The notes: generated from the sequence alone by a model not told the origin. Positions 38,358 through 48,720 are shown, counted from the first letter of the stretch. The stretch: DNA of 64,000 nt from Enterococcus crotali (GCF_000633635.1 NZ_AYPQ01000002.1:49642-113641); one strand, 5' to 3'. Program-made: numbers and translations.

Positions 38358-39658
38358 ATGAGAATGGTCGATATCATTGAAAAAAAACGAAATGGTCATG
38401 AACTGAGTAAAGAAGAAATCGAATTTTTTGTTGAAGGTTTAACAAATGGAACAATTCCGGATTATCAGGCAAGTGCCTTTTTAATGGCGGTCTACTTTCA
38501 AGACATGTCAGATGCAGAACGAGCGGATTTAACATTGGCTATGGTTCATTCAGGTGATGTAATTGATTTATCGAATATAGAAGGTGTCAAAGTCGATAAA
38601 CACTCAACAGGCGGTGTTGGTGATACGACGACATTAGTTTTAGCACCATTAGTTGCAGCGTTGGATATTCCATTTGCAAAAATGTCAGGGCGTGGTTTAG
38701 GACATACAGGCGGCACCATTGATAAATTGGAAGCTTCGAAGGGTTTCATGTAGAATTGACGGATGATGAATTTACTGAAATGGTCAATCGCGATAAAATT
38801 TCAGTGATCGGTCAATCAGGTAATCTCACACCAGCAGATAAAAAACTTTATGCTTTACGAGACGTTACAGCAACAGTTAGCTCAATCCCTTTGATTGCAA
38901 GTTCAATCATGAGTAAAAAAATTGCAGCAGGTGCAGATGCCATTGTTTTAGATGTTAAGACAGGTGCGGGTGCATTCATGAAAACCGAGGAGGAGGCAGT
39001 AGAACTAGCGTCTGCAATGGTTAGAATCGGTAATTTAGTTGGTAGAAATACTATGGCGATCATTTCTGATATGTCACAACCTTTAGGAAATGCAATTGGG
39101 AACTCATTAGAAGTGCAAGAAGCAATCGATACCTTACAAGGAAATGGCCCAGAAGATTTAACTGAATTGGTCTTGACGCTAGGTAGTCAGATGGTTGTTC
39201 TTTCTGGTAAGACGGATTCATTAGCAAAAGCTAGAGAGCTGTTAACAGGCGTGATCAAAGATGGTTCAGCGTTAGTCAAATTCAAACAATTTATCAAAAA
39301 CCAAGGGGGCAATCCTAACTGGGTCGATGAGCCTAAACGATTGCCACAAGCTAACTTTGAAATTGAAGTTACTTCTGATTCGGATGGTTTTGTTTCAGAA
39401 ATCGTCGCAGATAATATCGGTGTAGCGGCAATGAAACTTGGCGCTGGTCGTGAAACAAAAGAAGATGATATTGACCTAGCCGTTGGGTTGATTTTAAGAA
39501 AAAAAGTTGGTGATCCAGTGAAAAAAGGTGACAGCTTAGTAACGATTTTTGCTAATCAACAAGAGGTTGCTGACGTTGTAGCGATGATCAAGGAGAATAT
39601 CCGTATAGGATCAGATGTTCAAGAAAGTAAATTGATTTATCGTGAGATCCACAATTAG
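38358..39658 (+). pseudogene. pdp: Pyrimidine-nucleoside phosphorylase, frame broken by one base
   Basis: Cleaves thymidine, deoxyuridine and uridine to base plus sugar-1-phosphate. The N-terminal frame has the phosphate-binding [18 protein letters not shown] and the family signature [16 protein letters not shown]. At about 38734-38737 one base is missing; restoring it gives [12 protein letters not shown] and joins the remaining 300 residues, 433 aa in all, the normal length. The break is not in a long homopolymer but is still most simply an error. Confidence 0.9.
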
Positions 39659-39699
39659 TCTAAGTAGTTAAAAAAATAAAAAGCGCATGTATATTATAG

Positions 39700-39757
39700 A
39701 AGAGATTGGGGCCTTAGAGTTTAACTCTAGGAAGTATGTCCCTATCTTTTCTTTTTT
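39700..39757 (+). terminator. Terminator after pdp
   Basis: AGATTGGGGC and GTCCCTATCT arms surround GAGTTTAACTC and are followed by TTTTCTTTTTTT. The GAGTT/AACTC apex recalls the family B hairpins. Confidence 0.75.
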
Positions 39758-39827
39758 TGATGAAGTGTTCTTCCTATTAAATGTATCAAAATCGGTAGTA
39801 TTATTAAATAAAGGAACGATTACCCTT

Positions 39828-39916
39828 TAGGACTACCCAAAATTCATTCTTAAGTCCTATGACAAACAATCAAAAAGAAGGCATAATAGGTACATAAGGA
39901 AAACACCCTCGGGTGA
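39828..39916 (+). promoter_or_regulatory. liaX promoter with inverted repeat (candidate LiaR site)
   Basis: TAGGACT (39828-39834) and AGTCCTA (39853-39859) form an inverted repeat directly before ATGACA (39859-39864), which is 17 bases from CATAAT (39882-39887). A small CACC-CTCG-GGTG hairpin at 39905-39916 lies in the leader. LiaR control of liaXYZ is known in E. faecalis; that this dyad is the site is inferred. Confidence 0.5.
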
Positions 39917-39941
39917 AAAATTTGCTAAGGAGGCAATTTCC

Positions 39942-41543
39942 ATGAAAGAAAGAGAAAGAGTATTAGATTTAGTCAAAAAAGGTATCCTATCTTCAGAGGA
40001 AGCTTTAGTATTATTAGAAAATATGGCAACAGAAAAAGATGAAAAGCAAATCAAAAAAGCTGCCGACCAAGTAAATGTAACAAATCCAACAGTTGACACA
40101 AAAGAAAATGACAGAGTCGAAGAATTATTAAATAAGTTAGAAAATCAGGAAGAAGATGAAACCATCGAACCTGAGATCACTGATGAAGAGTTAAAAGCAA
40201 AAGAAGCAGCGGATCATGAACGCTTAGAAAAAATTCTAGATGATTTAGCAACTAAAGCAAATCGAGCTTCTGTAGAGTTAGATGAAGTCAATGCAGAAAT
40301 TGCTGGTGTAAAAGAAGAAATCAAAGAAGCACAAGAAAAATTGATGGAATTAAACACAAAAGAAGAGTTGAGTGAATTAACAGCTGAAGAGTTGGAATTA
40401 AGAACATCACTAGAAACTGAAATCAAATCACTAGAAGATTCTCTAGATGAAAGAATCCAAGAAAAAGTTGCTTTAGATGCAGAATTGAAAAATATTCGAA
40501 AAGAACAATGGTCAGAAACAAAAGACCGTGTCACTTCAAAATTTGATATTCCTGATGACTGGAAAGATCAAGCAACAGATACAATCAACCAAGTCGGAGA
40601 AAAAATGAGTGAGGCGGGTTCACAATTAGGCTCATTCCTTAAGAAAACATTCAGTTCATTCTCAGAAACGATGAATGACAATATGGAATGGAAAGATGTT
40701 AGCTTCAAAGTTCCTGGCGTTGCAACAACGAAATTTGAACATGAATTTAATTATCCAGCACCACTTGCAAGTTTGATCGACGTTAAAGTAGCGAATGGTA
40801 ATATCGTATTCAAAACATGGGATCAACCAGATGTCAAAGTAGAAGGTAAAATCAAACTTTATGGCAAAATGGATGCTGAAACACCGCTGGAAGCTTTCTT
40901 AGAAAGAAGCCAAATCGATGTGGATGACGAAGTGATTTCTTTCCAAATTCCAAATAAACGTGTTCGTGCAGACTTGATTTTCTACTTACCAGAGCGCACA
41001 TTTGATCATGTATCGATTAAGTTATTGAATGGAAATGTATCTATCGAATCATTAAAAGCGAAAGATGTATATACAAAATCAACAAATGGCTCAATTACAT
41101 TTAACAAAATCGATGCGACAATGCTTGAAATTGAAGGCGTGAATGGTGATATTAAAGTCTTGGATGGTGAAATTCTAGATAATATCATCGAAACGGTCAA
41201 TGGGACCGTAACGATTGCTGCAACACCTCAAACGATCGGTGTTTCATTGATCAATGGCGATGTTCGCATCACAGCAAAAGAGCACACATTGCGTAAAGTC
41301 GAAGCAAGTTCTGTTAATGGAAATGTGAAAATCGCGTTGCCAGTTGAACTGGGAGTCGAAGGTACAGTAAAAACAAGTTTAGGTAGCGTCAATAGTCGCC
41401 TAAGTGATTACGAAGTAGTTCGTGAAAAGAAAGAAAGAACCAATCAATTATTGCAATTTAGACGATTAGATGATGAAAATATGGCACAAATCAATGCTTC
41501 TACAACAACAGGAAACATTTATTTAAAAGACACAGATAAATAA
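39942..41543 (+). CDS. liaX: LiaX, daptomycin/antimicrobial peptide response protein
   Basis: 533 aa, the length of E. faecalis LiaX. An N-terminal SHOCT-like helix pair (MKERERVLDLVKKGILSSEE), a long Glu/Lys-rich coiled coil (about residues 80-200), an amphipathic stretch, and a C-terminal DUF4097 beta-helix with repeating short NGNV/NGDI turns from about residue 255. In E. faecalis the released N-terminal part senses daptomycin and the C-terminal part represses the LiaFSR response. No signal peptide is seen. First gene of liaXYZ. AAGGAGG lies 6-8 nt before the ATG. Confidence 0.92.
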   Translation: MKERERVLDLVKKGILSSEEALVLLENMATEKDEKQIKKAADQVNVTNPTVDTKENDRVEELLNKLENQEEDETIEPEITDEELKAKEAADHERLEKILDDLATKANRASVELDEVNAEIAGVKEEIKEAQEKLMELNTKEELSELTAEELELRTSLETEIKSLEDSLDERIQEKVALDAELKNIRKEQWSETKDRVTSKFDIPDDWKDQATDTINQVGEKMSEAGSQLGSFLKKTFSSFSETMNDNMEWKDVSFKVPGVATTKFEHEFNYPAPLASLIDVKVANGNIVFKTWDQPDVKVEGKIKLYGKMDAETPLEAFLERSQIDVDDEVISFQIPNKRVRADLIFYLPERTFDHVSIKLLNGNVSIESLKAKDVYTKSTNGSITFNKIDATMLEIEGVNGDIKVLDGEILDNIIETVNGTVTIAATPQTIGVSLINGDVRITAKEHTLRKVEASSVNGNVKIALPVELGVEGTVKTSLGSVNSRLSDYEVVREKKERTNQLLQFRRLDDENMAQINASTTTGNIYLKDTDK

Positions 41544-41589
41544 ATGTGTAGAATATTGACTATTTAAAAAGGTGTCGACTGCTTAAAGG

Positions 41590-41631
41590 TAGTTAAGAGT
41601 GGTAGTCTAAAGTAGGCAACGCTCTTAACTA
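41590..41631 (+). promoter_or_regulatory. Hairpin between liaX and liaY
   Basis: TAGTTAAGAG pairs perfectly with CTCTTAACTA around a 22-base loop. There is no T tract, so it may stabilise or process the transcript rather than terminate it. It could set the ratio of LiaX to LiaYZ. Confidence 0.45.
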
Positions 41632-41712
41632 TTAATAGGCAAAAAAATACAAAAAAAGGATGATTCTTTATCCATTCTATTGTAAAATTTAAGAAAGGAG
41701 AGGTGAAAAAAC

Positions 41713-42028
41713 ATGAGAAAACGATTGACAAAATCTCCCAATAATGTGGTATTAACAGGAACTAGCGGGAATCGCAGAATGGTTAGGTATCGATCCTACA
41801 ATCGTACGTGTGATTTATGTGGTAGCGAGCTTTATCTTTATCGGCAGCCCAATTTTGTTATACATTGTCTTAGCTGTATTGATTCCTTCAGGTAGAGCGA
41901 GAAATAACAGCTATGGTCACCAAAACCCATATAACAGAAATACTCGTAATGCCAACCCTTATGCGAATGATCAAAAGCAAAGAAAGCAAGCTGAAAAAGT
42001 GAACGACGATGACTGGAGTGACTTTTAA
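41713..42028 (+). pseudogene. liaY: LiaY (PspC-domain membrane protein), frame broken
   Basis: PspC-family protein of the lia cluster. The first frame encodes MRKRLTKSPNNVVLTGT; the second gives AGIAEWLGIDPTIVRVIYVV and a transmembrane segment, then a hydrophilic Asn-rich tail. The shift near 41761-41764 needs either two added bases (giving GTLAGIAEWLG) or one removed, the only break in the window that is not a simple one-base loss. Corrected length is about 105 aa. The stop overlaps liaZ. Confidence 0.8.
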
Positions 42029-42387
42029 TGAGCTATTTTCAACGTCTGGTTGTTAACACGTTGACATTTGTTTCACTCTCAGTGATTTTCCCGAATATGA
42101 TTTATGTAAGGAGTATCTGGATGGCGATTATCGCAGCATTTGTTCTTTCTATATTGAATATGCTAGTGAAACCAGTGTTGACGATTCTATCGCTTCCATT
42201 GACCTTACTGACATTTGGGTTATTTAGCTTTATTATAAATGCGGCAATTTTGAAGATGACCTCTTCATTCGTTGGAGAAATGAATTTTGGTTTTTCTAGC
42301 TTTGGGGCAGCGATTCTAATGGCCGTCATTATGTCATTAGTCAATGCAATTGTCAGTGAACGTAATATGGATAAATACAGTGAATAA
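42028..42387 (+). CDS. liaZ: LiaZ, phage-holin-IV/YvlD family membrane protein
   Basis: A 119-aa protein with four hydrophobic segments, of the YvlD (DUF360/phage holin 4_2) family; the motif NMLVKPVLTILSLPLTLLTFGLF is diagnostic. The ATG overlaps the liaY stop by one base. Part of the envelope-stress cluster; its molecular action is not known. Confidence 0.88.
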   Translation: MSYFQRLVVNTLTFVSLSVIFPNMIYVRSIWMAIIAAFVLSILNMLVKPVLTILSLPLTLLTFGLFSFIINAAILKMTSSFVGEMNFGFSSFGAAILMAVIMSLVNAIVSERNMDKYSE

Positions 42388-42431
42388 GAAGAGTAGATAG
42401 ATGTGTTCATCTCAGAAGTGAATAAGAGTGG

Positions 42432-42497
42432 CCGTCCTTTATTCGGATTTTAAAGACCTGCAGTATAGCTCAAAGAGTTATGCTGCAGGTCTTTTTT
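42432..42497 (+). terminator. Family B element and terminator after liaZ
   Basis: CGTCCTTTATTCGGATTTTA is followed by AAAGACCTGCAG...CTGCAGGTCTTT with apex AGCTC-AAA-GAGTTAT and TTTTTT. On the minus strand the same hairpin overlaps the end of the GIY-YIG gene. Confidence 0.85.
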
Positions 42498-43466
42498 ATG
42501 CAAACGGATCAGAGAGATCAACTAGTTGGCATTCTTTGTGTTGATTGATGTAACTATATAAAATATTAATAAAATCAACTTGGTTTTTGGAAAAATGCTG
42601 AATATTTTCAGGTGTACGTTTAGGTAGGATTTTTTTCGCTAGCTCACCAGGCGTATACTTAGTAAACGTTCGTTGGGTAATTGTTCGATCGCTTATCACA
42701 AGTCCCTGATGAATCAGATAGTATTTTATTTTTTTGAATCGACTGGAACGGATAATAATTGCCAAGTGGTTTGGTTTGCTAAAATCAATTTTTCATTATG
42801 AATAAAGAAACGAGTAAGAAATTGCCAGTCTTCACGCAATTTTAGTGCTTTTTCAAATGATTGATTGTCTGAGGCTGACTTCATTTTTACTTCTAAACGT
42901 TTTTGAGGCAATTTGTTGCTCAATGTAAAGGCACCTAATAGTTCTTTTGCGGCAATGTCTAGCTCTAAAGGTTCGGGCGTATTTTCTAAAAGAGAGTGCT
43001 GCCAGTAGTTCTGTTGATTCAATCCATATAAGTTTTCTAAAATCAACTTTAATTCAGACAGTTTTCTATTGATCGAGAATGGACCAAAGCAGTTTGTTTT
43101 TGTAGGAACAGAAAGTATATTAATTGAAAGTTTTTCAGTTTCGGTATTGATTTCGATATATTTATATTTCTCAAAAGCGTTCATTTGCCGATTATAGATT
43201 GGGCGATGTGTTTGGATCAGTTGGCATTCCAGTAATAAAGCATCAAGTTCAGATTCTACTTCAATCACATCAAAAGCAGTTAGTTGCTGGATTAAACGTA
43301 GTGTTTTACTGGAGTGTTGTTTATTTTTAACAAAGTAACTGCTGACACGTTCTCGCAGCTTTTTTGCTTTTCCGATATAGATGATCTCTCCATACCTGTC
43401 TTTCATTAAATACACACCTGGGGTCAAAGGTAGAGCTTTTACTTGATTTTTCAGTTGTTCTTTCAT
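42496..43466 (-). pseudogene. GIY-YIG nuclease (short UvrC/Cho-like), frame broken by one base
   Basis: The N-terminal GIY-YIG domain is complete: PGVYLMKDRYGEIIYIGKAK with downstream Arg and Glu (VESELDALLLE). The rest resembles the middle of UvrC without the helix-hairpin-helix end. The frame breaks in a run of seven T on the plus strand (42729-42735); one more restores VDSKKIKYYLIHQG and gives 323 aa. Cho-like proteins make a 3' incision in repair. No clear Shine-Dalgarno precedes MKEQLKNQ, so the start is uncertain. Confidence 0.75.
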
Positions 43467-43699
43467 AAAGGCGCACATCCAATCGCTTGTTTTGGCTGGA
43501 TATAGTCATACAAATTAAGTATACAAATTAATGTAGGATAGTCAATCATTTACGGATATGGCCGACTATTTTCTGCTAAATAATAAACATAAAGCGAGTC
43601 TTAGCACAAAGAACATAAACAAAACAAGGACAATCTTTCGAATAGCTAGAAACTTCCTACTTGAAATGATAAAATGGTACGAGTAGAGGAAAGGAATGA

Positions 43700-44647
43700 A
43701 TGATAGACATGGAAGAAGTTGTAAAAATTCATCAACTGGTAAAAAAGCTTTCTTTAGAAGTCGTTTATGGCGATGAAGAAAGTTTAAATAGAGAAATCAC
43801 AACTGGCGATATTTCACGCCCTGGATTGGAGTTAACAGGTTATTTTAATTACTATCCTCATAATCGCTTGCAACTGTTTGGCAGCAAGGAGATCACGTTT
43901 TCAGAGCGGATGATACCAGAAGAACGATTGATGGTTATGCGTCGTTTATGTGAGAAGGATACACCCGCTTTTATTATCTCTAGAGGCCTGGAAGCGCCTG
44001 AAGAAATGGTACAGGCAGCCAAAGAAAAAGGCTTGGCAGTTTTACGCTCGCCAATTTCAACTTCAAGATTATTAGGGGAATTATCAAGTTATTTAGATAG
44101 TCGACTAGCTGCGAGAACCAGTGTGCATGGCGTTTTAGTGGATGTTTATGGCTTAGGCGTCTTGATTCAAGGGGACAGTGGTATTGGAAAGAGCGAAACG
44201 GCATTAGAATTGATCAAGCGTGGTCACCGATTGATCGCAGACGATCGTGTAGATGTTTATCAACAAGACGAATTGACTGTGGTTGGTGAGCCACCAAAAA
44301 TCTTGCAGCATTTGATCGAAATTCGTGGAATTGGTATTATTGATGTAATGAATTTATTTGGTGCAAGTGCCGTCCGTGGCTTTATGCAGGTCCAATTGGT
44401 GGTTTATTTAGAGGCATGGGAAAAAGATAAAAAATATGATCGCTTAGGTTCAGATGATGCAATGGTGGAAATCGCTAGTGTGGATGTTCCGCAAATCCGT
44501 ATCCCTGTTAAAACTGGACGAAATGTGGCAATCATTATTGAAGTTGCCGCAATGAATTTCCGTGCGAAGACTATGGGGTATGATGCAACGAAAGCATTTG
44601 AAGAGCGTTTGACTCGATTGATTGAAGAGAACTCTGGTGTAGAGTAG
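43700..44647 (+). CDS. hprK: HPr kinase/phosphorylase
   Basis: 315 aa. Phosphorylates HPr on Ser46 and reverses it, setting CcpA-dependent repression. Walker [10 protein letters not shown] lies at about residues 155-163, the HprK signature [16 protein letters not shown] near 205-220. ATG 43700 fits GAGGAAAGGA; ATG 43709 is a possible alternative. Heads hprK-lgt-gpsA-galU, a conserved Lactobacillales order. Works with ccpA in the same window. Confidence 0.95.
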   Translation: MIDMEEVVKIHQLVKKLSLEVVYGDEESLNREITTGDISRPGLELTGYFNYYPHNRLQLFGSKEITFSERMIPEERLMVMRRLCEKDTPAFIISRGLEAPEEMVQAAKEKGLAVLRSPISTSRLLGELSSYLDSRLAARTSVHGVLVDVYGLGVLIQGDSGIGKSETALELIKRGHRLIADDRVDVYQQDELTVVGEPPKILQHLIEIRGIGIIDVMNLFGASAVRGFMQVQLVVYLEAWEKDKKYDRLGSDDAMVEIASVDVPQIRIPVKTGRNVAIIIEVAAMNFRAKTMGYDATKAFEERLTRLIEENSGVE

Positions 44648-44674
44648 TAAAGCAAAATATTGTGACCATTTACT

Positions 44675-45018
44675 ATCTAGCTTTACGAGCTAGTATTACG
44701 CTCTGCTTCGATCTCAATAATTCCTAAGAGCTAAAGCTCTAAGGATTGAAGGTCTTCGGAAAAAAGATAAAATCTGATTGTGGCAAAAAGCGCCACCTTC
44801 CTATTTTTCTGTCAGGGATAAACGAGCTCGTTCAGCATTTAAAACTATCTAGCTACGCGGGCTAGCACTACGCTCTGTTTCGATCTCAACAATTTCTAAG
44901 AGCTAAAGTTCTAAGAATTGAAGGTCTTCGGAAAAAAGATAAAATCTGATTGTGGCAAGAAGTGCCACCTTCCTATTTTCCTGTTTTCTGTCAGAGCTGA
45001 GCGAGTCCGCTTCGCTTT
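44675..45018 (+). repeat. Family A intergenic repeat, two copies of the long (172-bp) form
   Basis: Copies start at 44675 and 44847. Each has an added module of about 50 nt forming a third hairpin: TCCTAAGAGCT/AGCTCTAAGGA in copy 1 and TTCTAAGAGCT/AGTTCTAAGAA in copy 2, so base pairs are kept when sequence changes. The central hairpins GTGGC/GCCAC are shared. The last copy ends before the GGGAGG of lgt. Confidence 0.9.
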
Positions 45019-45037
45019 TAAATTGGGAGGAAGCCAA

Positions 45038-45865
45038 ATGTTAGGTCAAGTAAATCCAGTAGCGTTTAATCTTTTTGGAATATCTGTTTACTGGTATGCA
45101 GTTATTATTGTTTCAGGAATCGTACTAGCTGTTTGGCTAAGTAGTAGGGAAGCAGTTCGCGTTGGTTTGAAAGAAGATGACGTGATCGACTTTATGTTAT
45201 GGGGCTTACCAAGTGCGATTATTGGTGCTCGCTTGTATTATGTGATTTTTCAGTGGCAGGATTATGTAGATAATCCAATCGAAATTATCCTGACCAGAAA
45301 TGGTGGTCTAGCAATTTATGGTGGCTTGATTGGTGGGGGATTGGCATTATTTTTCTTCACAAGACATCGTTTTATTTCAACTTGGACATTTTTAGATATT
45401 GCAGCACCAAGTGTGATTTTAGCGCAAGGAATTGGTCGTTGGGGAAACTTTATGAACCATGAAGCCTATGGACCAGCTACAACGCGTACTTTTTTAGAAA
45501 GTTTACATTTACCAAAATTTATTATCGATAATATGAATATTGATGGAACGTATCATCAGCCAACTTTTTTATATGAATCTATCTGGAACGTCCTAGGATT
45601 TATCGTATTGGTTCTTTTAAGGAAAAAGAAAAACTTCTTAAAGGAAGGAGAAGTTGCTTTAAGTTATATCGTCTGGTATTCTTTCGGCCGTTTCTTTATT
45701 GAAGGCATGCGGACAGATAGTTTATATGCCTTTGGAGATATTCGAGTTTCTCAACTATTTTCTCTAGTTCTATTTTTCGGTGCAATTGGAATTATGATCG
45801 TTCGACGTAAAAAAGGCTCAGTACCATTTTATGACCGTGAAAAAGGAACAAAAAAGGCTGTTTAG
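45038..45865 (+). CDS. lgt: Prolipoprotein diacylglyceryl transferase
   Basis: A 275-aa membrane enzyme with seven hydrophobic segments. It adds diacylglycerol to the lipobox Cys of lipoproteins such as LivJ and PstS. The Lgt signature GRWGNFMNHEAYG is present. ATG 45038 follows GGGAGG; a longer frame from 44918 only reads through the family A repeat and should not be used. Confidence 0.95.
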   Translation: MLGQVNPVAFNLFGISVYWYAVIIVSGIVLAVWLSSREAVRVGLKEDDVIDFMLWGLPSAIIGARLYYVIFQWQDYVDNPIEIILTRNGGLAIYGGLIGGGLALFFFTRHRFISTWTFLDIAAPSVILAQGIGRWGNFMNHEAYGPATTRTFLESLHLPKFIIDNMNIDGTYHQPTFLYESIWNVLGFIVLVLLRKKKNFLKEGEVALSYIVWYSFGRFFIEGMRTDSLYAFGDIRVSQLFSLVLFFGAIGIMIVRRKKGSVPFYDREKGTKKAV

Positions 45866-45966
45866 AACTGCCTATTCTTGTTAAGCTATGTTAAAATGTT
45901 ATGTGGGTATGAAAGTTATGAAATTAATAATTTAGTTTGTTTATTTAAAGGAATAAGGGATGAGTA

Positions 45967-46082
45967 ATCTAGCTTCACCGAATCAGCTCTTCGGAAAAAA
46001 GATGTAAACGAACTAAGTCAAAGAACGACTTAATTGTTTCCCCTATTTTTCAGTCAGAGCAAAACAATTCATTCAGCTTTTC
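45967..46082 (+). repeat. Family A intergenic repeat, one divergent copy
   Basis: TCTAGCTTCACCG...CAGCTCTTCGGAAAAAAGAT is kept, but the central hairpin is AAGTC-AAAGAAC-GACTT, a full change of all stem pairs. The copy ends before AAAGGAG of gpsA. Confidence 0.85.
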
Positions 46083-46107
46083 TTATTTCGAAAGGAGATT
46101 TTCACCA

Positions 46108-47123
46108 ATGAAACAAAAAGTTGCCGTTTTAGGTCCTGGTTCGTGGGGAACTGCATTGGCTCAAGTTTTAGCAGAAAATGGTCATGAGGTTCGCATTTGG
46201 GGGCATAATAAAGCACAGATTGATGAAATCAACAACGATCATACGAATCGTCATTATCTTCCTGATTTGGTTATTCCAAAGTCAATACAAGGGAAAATAT
46301 CTTTAGAGGAATGTATTGCGGATGCAGATGCTGTGTTGTTTGTTGTTCCGACTAAAGCGATTCGTTCAGTTGCACAAGAATTTACAGCGAAGTGCAAAAA
46401 TCAGCCATTGATCATTCATGCAAGTAAAGGCTTGGAACAAGGGACTCATAAACGTATATCGGAAGTTTGATGGAAGAAATTCCAGTTGAAAAAAGAAGTG
46501 GTGTAGCTGTTTTATCTGGTCCAAGTCATGCTGAAGAAGTAGCTGTTCATGATATTACAACGATTACCGCTGCAAGTGAAGATTTAGCCTTGGCTACATA
46601 TGTCCAAGTTCTATTTATGAATGATTATTTTAGAATTTATACCAATGATGATGTGATTGGAGTTGAAACCGGGGCTGCATTGAAAAATATCATTGCGCTC
46701 GGTGCGGGTGCGATTCATGGATTGGGTTTTGGTGATGATGCGAAAGCTGCGATCATGACACGTGGTTTGGCTGAGATCAGTCGTTTAGGTGTAGCCATGG
46801 GAGCAAATCCTTTGACCTTTATTGGATTGAGCGGTGTTGGTGATTTGATTGTTACTTGTACAAGTGTACATTCGCGTAATTGGCGTGCAGGCAATCTGCT
46901 TGGAAAAGGGCATAGCTTGGACGAAGTTCTTGAAAATATGGGAATGATCGTTGAAGGTGTTTCGACAACTAAAGCAGCGTATGAGTTGTCGAGAGAGTTA
47001 AATGTTGATATGCCAATTACAGAAGCGATTTATAAAGTGTTATACGAAGGACAAGATGTAAAACAAGCAGCAAAAGAAATTATGCTGCGAGATGGTAAAA
47101 CGGAAAATGAATTTTCCATATAA
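46108..47123 (+). pseudogene. gpsA: Glycerol-3-phosphate dehydrogenase [NAD(P)+], frame broken by one base
   Basis: Makes sn-glycerol-3-phosphate for phospholipid synthesis. The N-terminal Rossmann motif GPGSWGTALAQVLAENGHEV is intact, followed by the [14 protein letters not shown] segment. One T is missing at 46466-46468; GTTTTGATGGAAGAA restores [15 protein letters not shown] and gives 338 aa, the standard length. The second part has the NAD-dependent catalytic Lys region ([15 protein letters not shown]). The gene is essential in related bacteria, so the break is very probably an error. Confidence 0.93.
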
Positions 47124-47142
47124 TTATTAGGAGGCCAATGGC

Positions 47143-48039
47143 ATGAAAGTAAAAAAAGCGGTTATTCCAGCAGCTGGACTGGGAACAAGATTTTTACCAG
47201 CGACAAAAGCGATGGCAAAAGAAATGCTACCAATCGTAGATAAACCAACGATTCAATTTATCGTGGAAGAAGCACTAGCTTCAGGTATTGAAGATATTTT
47301 GATCGTTACAGGAAAAGCAAAACGTCCAATCGAAGATCATTTTGATGCAAACTTTGAATTAGAAAGTAATCTTCGTGAAAAAAATAAAACGGATCTATTG
47401 AAATTAGTTGAAGAAACGACAGATGTAAATCTTCACTTTATTCGTCAATCTCATCCAAAAGGATTAGGACATGCTGTTTTACAAGCCAAAGCATTTGTTG
47501 GAAATGAGCCGTTTGTTGTGATGCTTGGTGATGATATCATGGAAGACAAAGTCCCTTTATCAAAACAATTAATGAATGATTATGATGAAACGCATGCGTC
47601 TACCATTGCGGTAATGAAAGTTCCACATGAAGAAACCTCAAAATATGGCATTATTAATCCAGAAGCAGAAGTTTCTAAAGGATTGTATAATGTGAACAAT
47701 TTTGTCGAAAAACCAACACCAGAAGAAGCGCCAAGTGATTTGGCAATCATCGGTCGTTACTTACTGACACCAGAAATTTTCCATGTATTGGAATCACAAG
47801 AGCCAGGTGCTGGTGGAGAAATTCAACTAACGGACGCTATTGATACATTGAATAAAACGCAACGTGTCTTTGCCAGAGAATTTACTGGGAAACGTTACGA
47901 TGTAGGGGATAAATTTGGCTTTATGAAAACAAGTATTGAATATGGCTTAGTTCACCCAGAAGTGAAGGACAATCTGCGTGAATACATTATTGAATTAGGT
48001 GCTGAACTTGCTAAAGAAGATACACCTAAAGATAAATAG
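47143..48039 (+). CDS. galU: UTP-glucose-1-phosphate uridylyltransferase
   Basis: A 298-aa enzyme making UDP-glucose for glycolipids, teichoic acid decoration and exopolysaccharide. The nucleotide-binding motif [20 protein letters not shown] is at residues 9-28, with VEKP and VGDKFGF later. GGAGG lies before the ATG, 19 nt after gpsA. Last gene of the cluster, followed by a terminator. Confidence 0.95.
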   Translation: MKVKKAVIPAAGLGTRFLPATKAMAKEMLPIVDKPTIQFIVEEALASGIEDILIVTGKAKRPIEDHFDANFELESNLREKNKTDLLKLVEETTDVNLHFIRQSHPKGLGHAVLQAKAFVGNEPFVVMLGDDIMEDKVPLSKQLMNDYDETHASTIAVMKVPHEETSKYGIINPEAEVSKGLYNVNNFVEKPTPEEAPSDLAIIGRYLLTPEIFHVLESQEPGAGGEIQLTDAIDTLNKTQRVFAREFTGKRYDVGDKFGFMKTSIEYGLVHPEVKDNLREYIIELGAELAKEDTPKDK

Positions 48040-48070
48040 ACGAAAATGATCTATACGATTTTTTCACTTG

Positions 48071-48102
48071 AAGGCAGAGCGAAGTTTGTTCTGCCTTTTT
48101 TA
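48071..48102 (+). terminator. galU terminator
   Basis: AAGGCAGA pairs with TCTGCCTT around an 11-base loop, then TTTT. Confidence 0.88.
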
Positions 48103-48253
48103 TAAATTACAGTGAGGATTTTTGAAATACTCAGTAGAGACTCAGTCTGTAAATTGGTATAATTAAGATAACAAAGCTAACTGAATGATTTGTGAAAAAG
48201 AGCAGTTGGTGTTATTCTAAGAACATGGAATAATTGATGGAAGGAGCAAGAAT

Positions 48254-48697
48254 ATGACAGGTGGAGAGGTTGCAGCGATTATTGCTGCAGTGGCGTTTGC
48301 TGTGTTAGTAGTATTTATTGTTTTAGTATTGATAAAAATCGGGAAAACAGTAGAAAGAGTTACGACTACAGTTGATGAGGCGAATAAAACGATTGAGGTT
48401 GTAACAAAAGATGTAGATATTTTATCCAGACAAGTCGAAGGGCTTTTGGTAAAAAGTAATGAGTTGCTAGATGATGTCAATAAGAAAGTAGCAACGATTG
48501 ACCCATTGTTTGCCGCAGTGGCAGATTTAAGCGAAAGTGTTTCAGAATTAAACTATTCTAGTCGAAATTTACTTGGAAAAGTTGGCTCTGTCGGTAAAAC
48601 AACAGCTAAAGCAGGAGTTGTCAGCAAAGTAGGCGGAGCAGCTTTTAGAGCCTTTCGTCCCAAGAAATCATCAAAGGTAAATGAAACAACCAAATAA
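48254..48697 (+). CDS. DUF948 membrane-anchored protein (YtxG-like)
   Basis: A 147-aa protein with one N-terminal transmembrane segment (about residues 5-27) and a long helical coiled-coil-like region (VERVTTTVDEANKTIEVVTK), then a basic tail. It matches the DUF948 family that is generally found next to YtxH-type genes and linked to general stress in Bacillus. AAGGAGC lies before the ATG. Co-transcribed with the following gene. Confidence 0.85.
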   Translation: MTGGEVAAIIAAVAFAVLVVFIVLVLIKIGKTVERVTTTVDEANKTIEVVTKDVDILSRQVEGLLVKSNELLDDVNKKVATIDPLFAAVADLSESVSELNYSSRNLLGKVGSVGKTTAKAGVVSKVGGAAFRAFRPKKSSKVNETTK

Positions 48698-48720
48698 TAG
48701 AAAATAATGGAGGAATAGAC

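Noticed and set aside
44918..45037. N-terminal extension of lgt through an upstream in-frame ATG
   Set aside because: The added residues are translation of the family A repeat, and a good ribosome binding site sits before ATG 45038.
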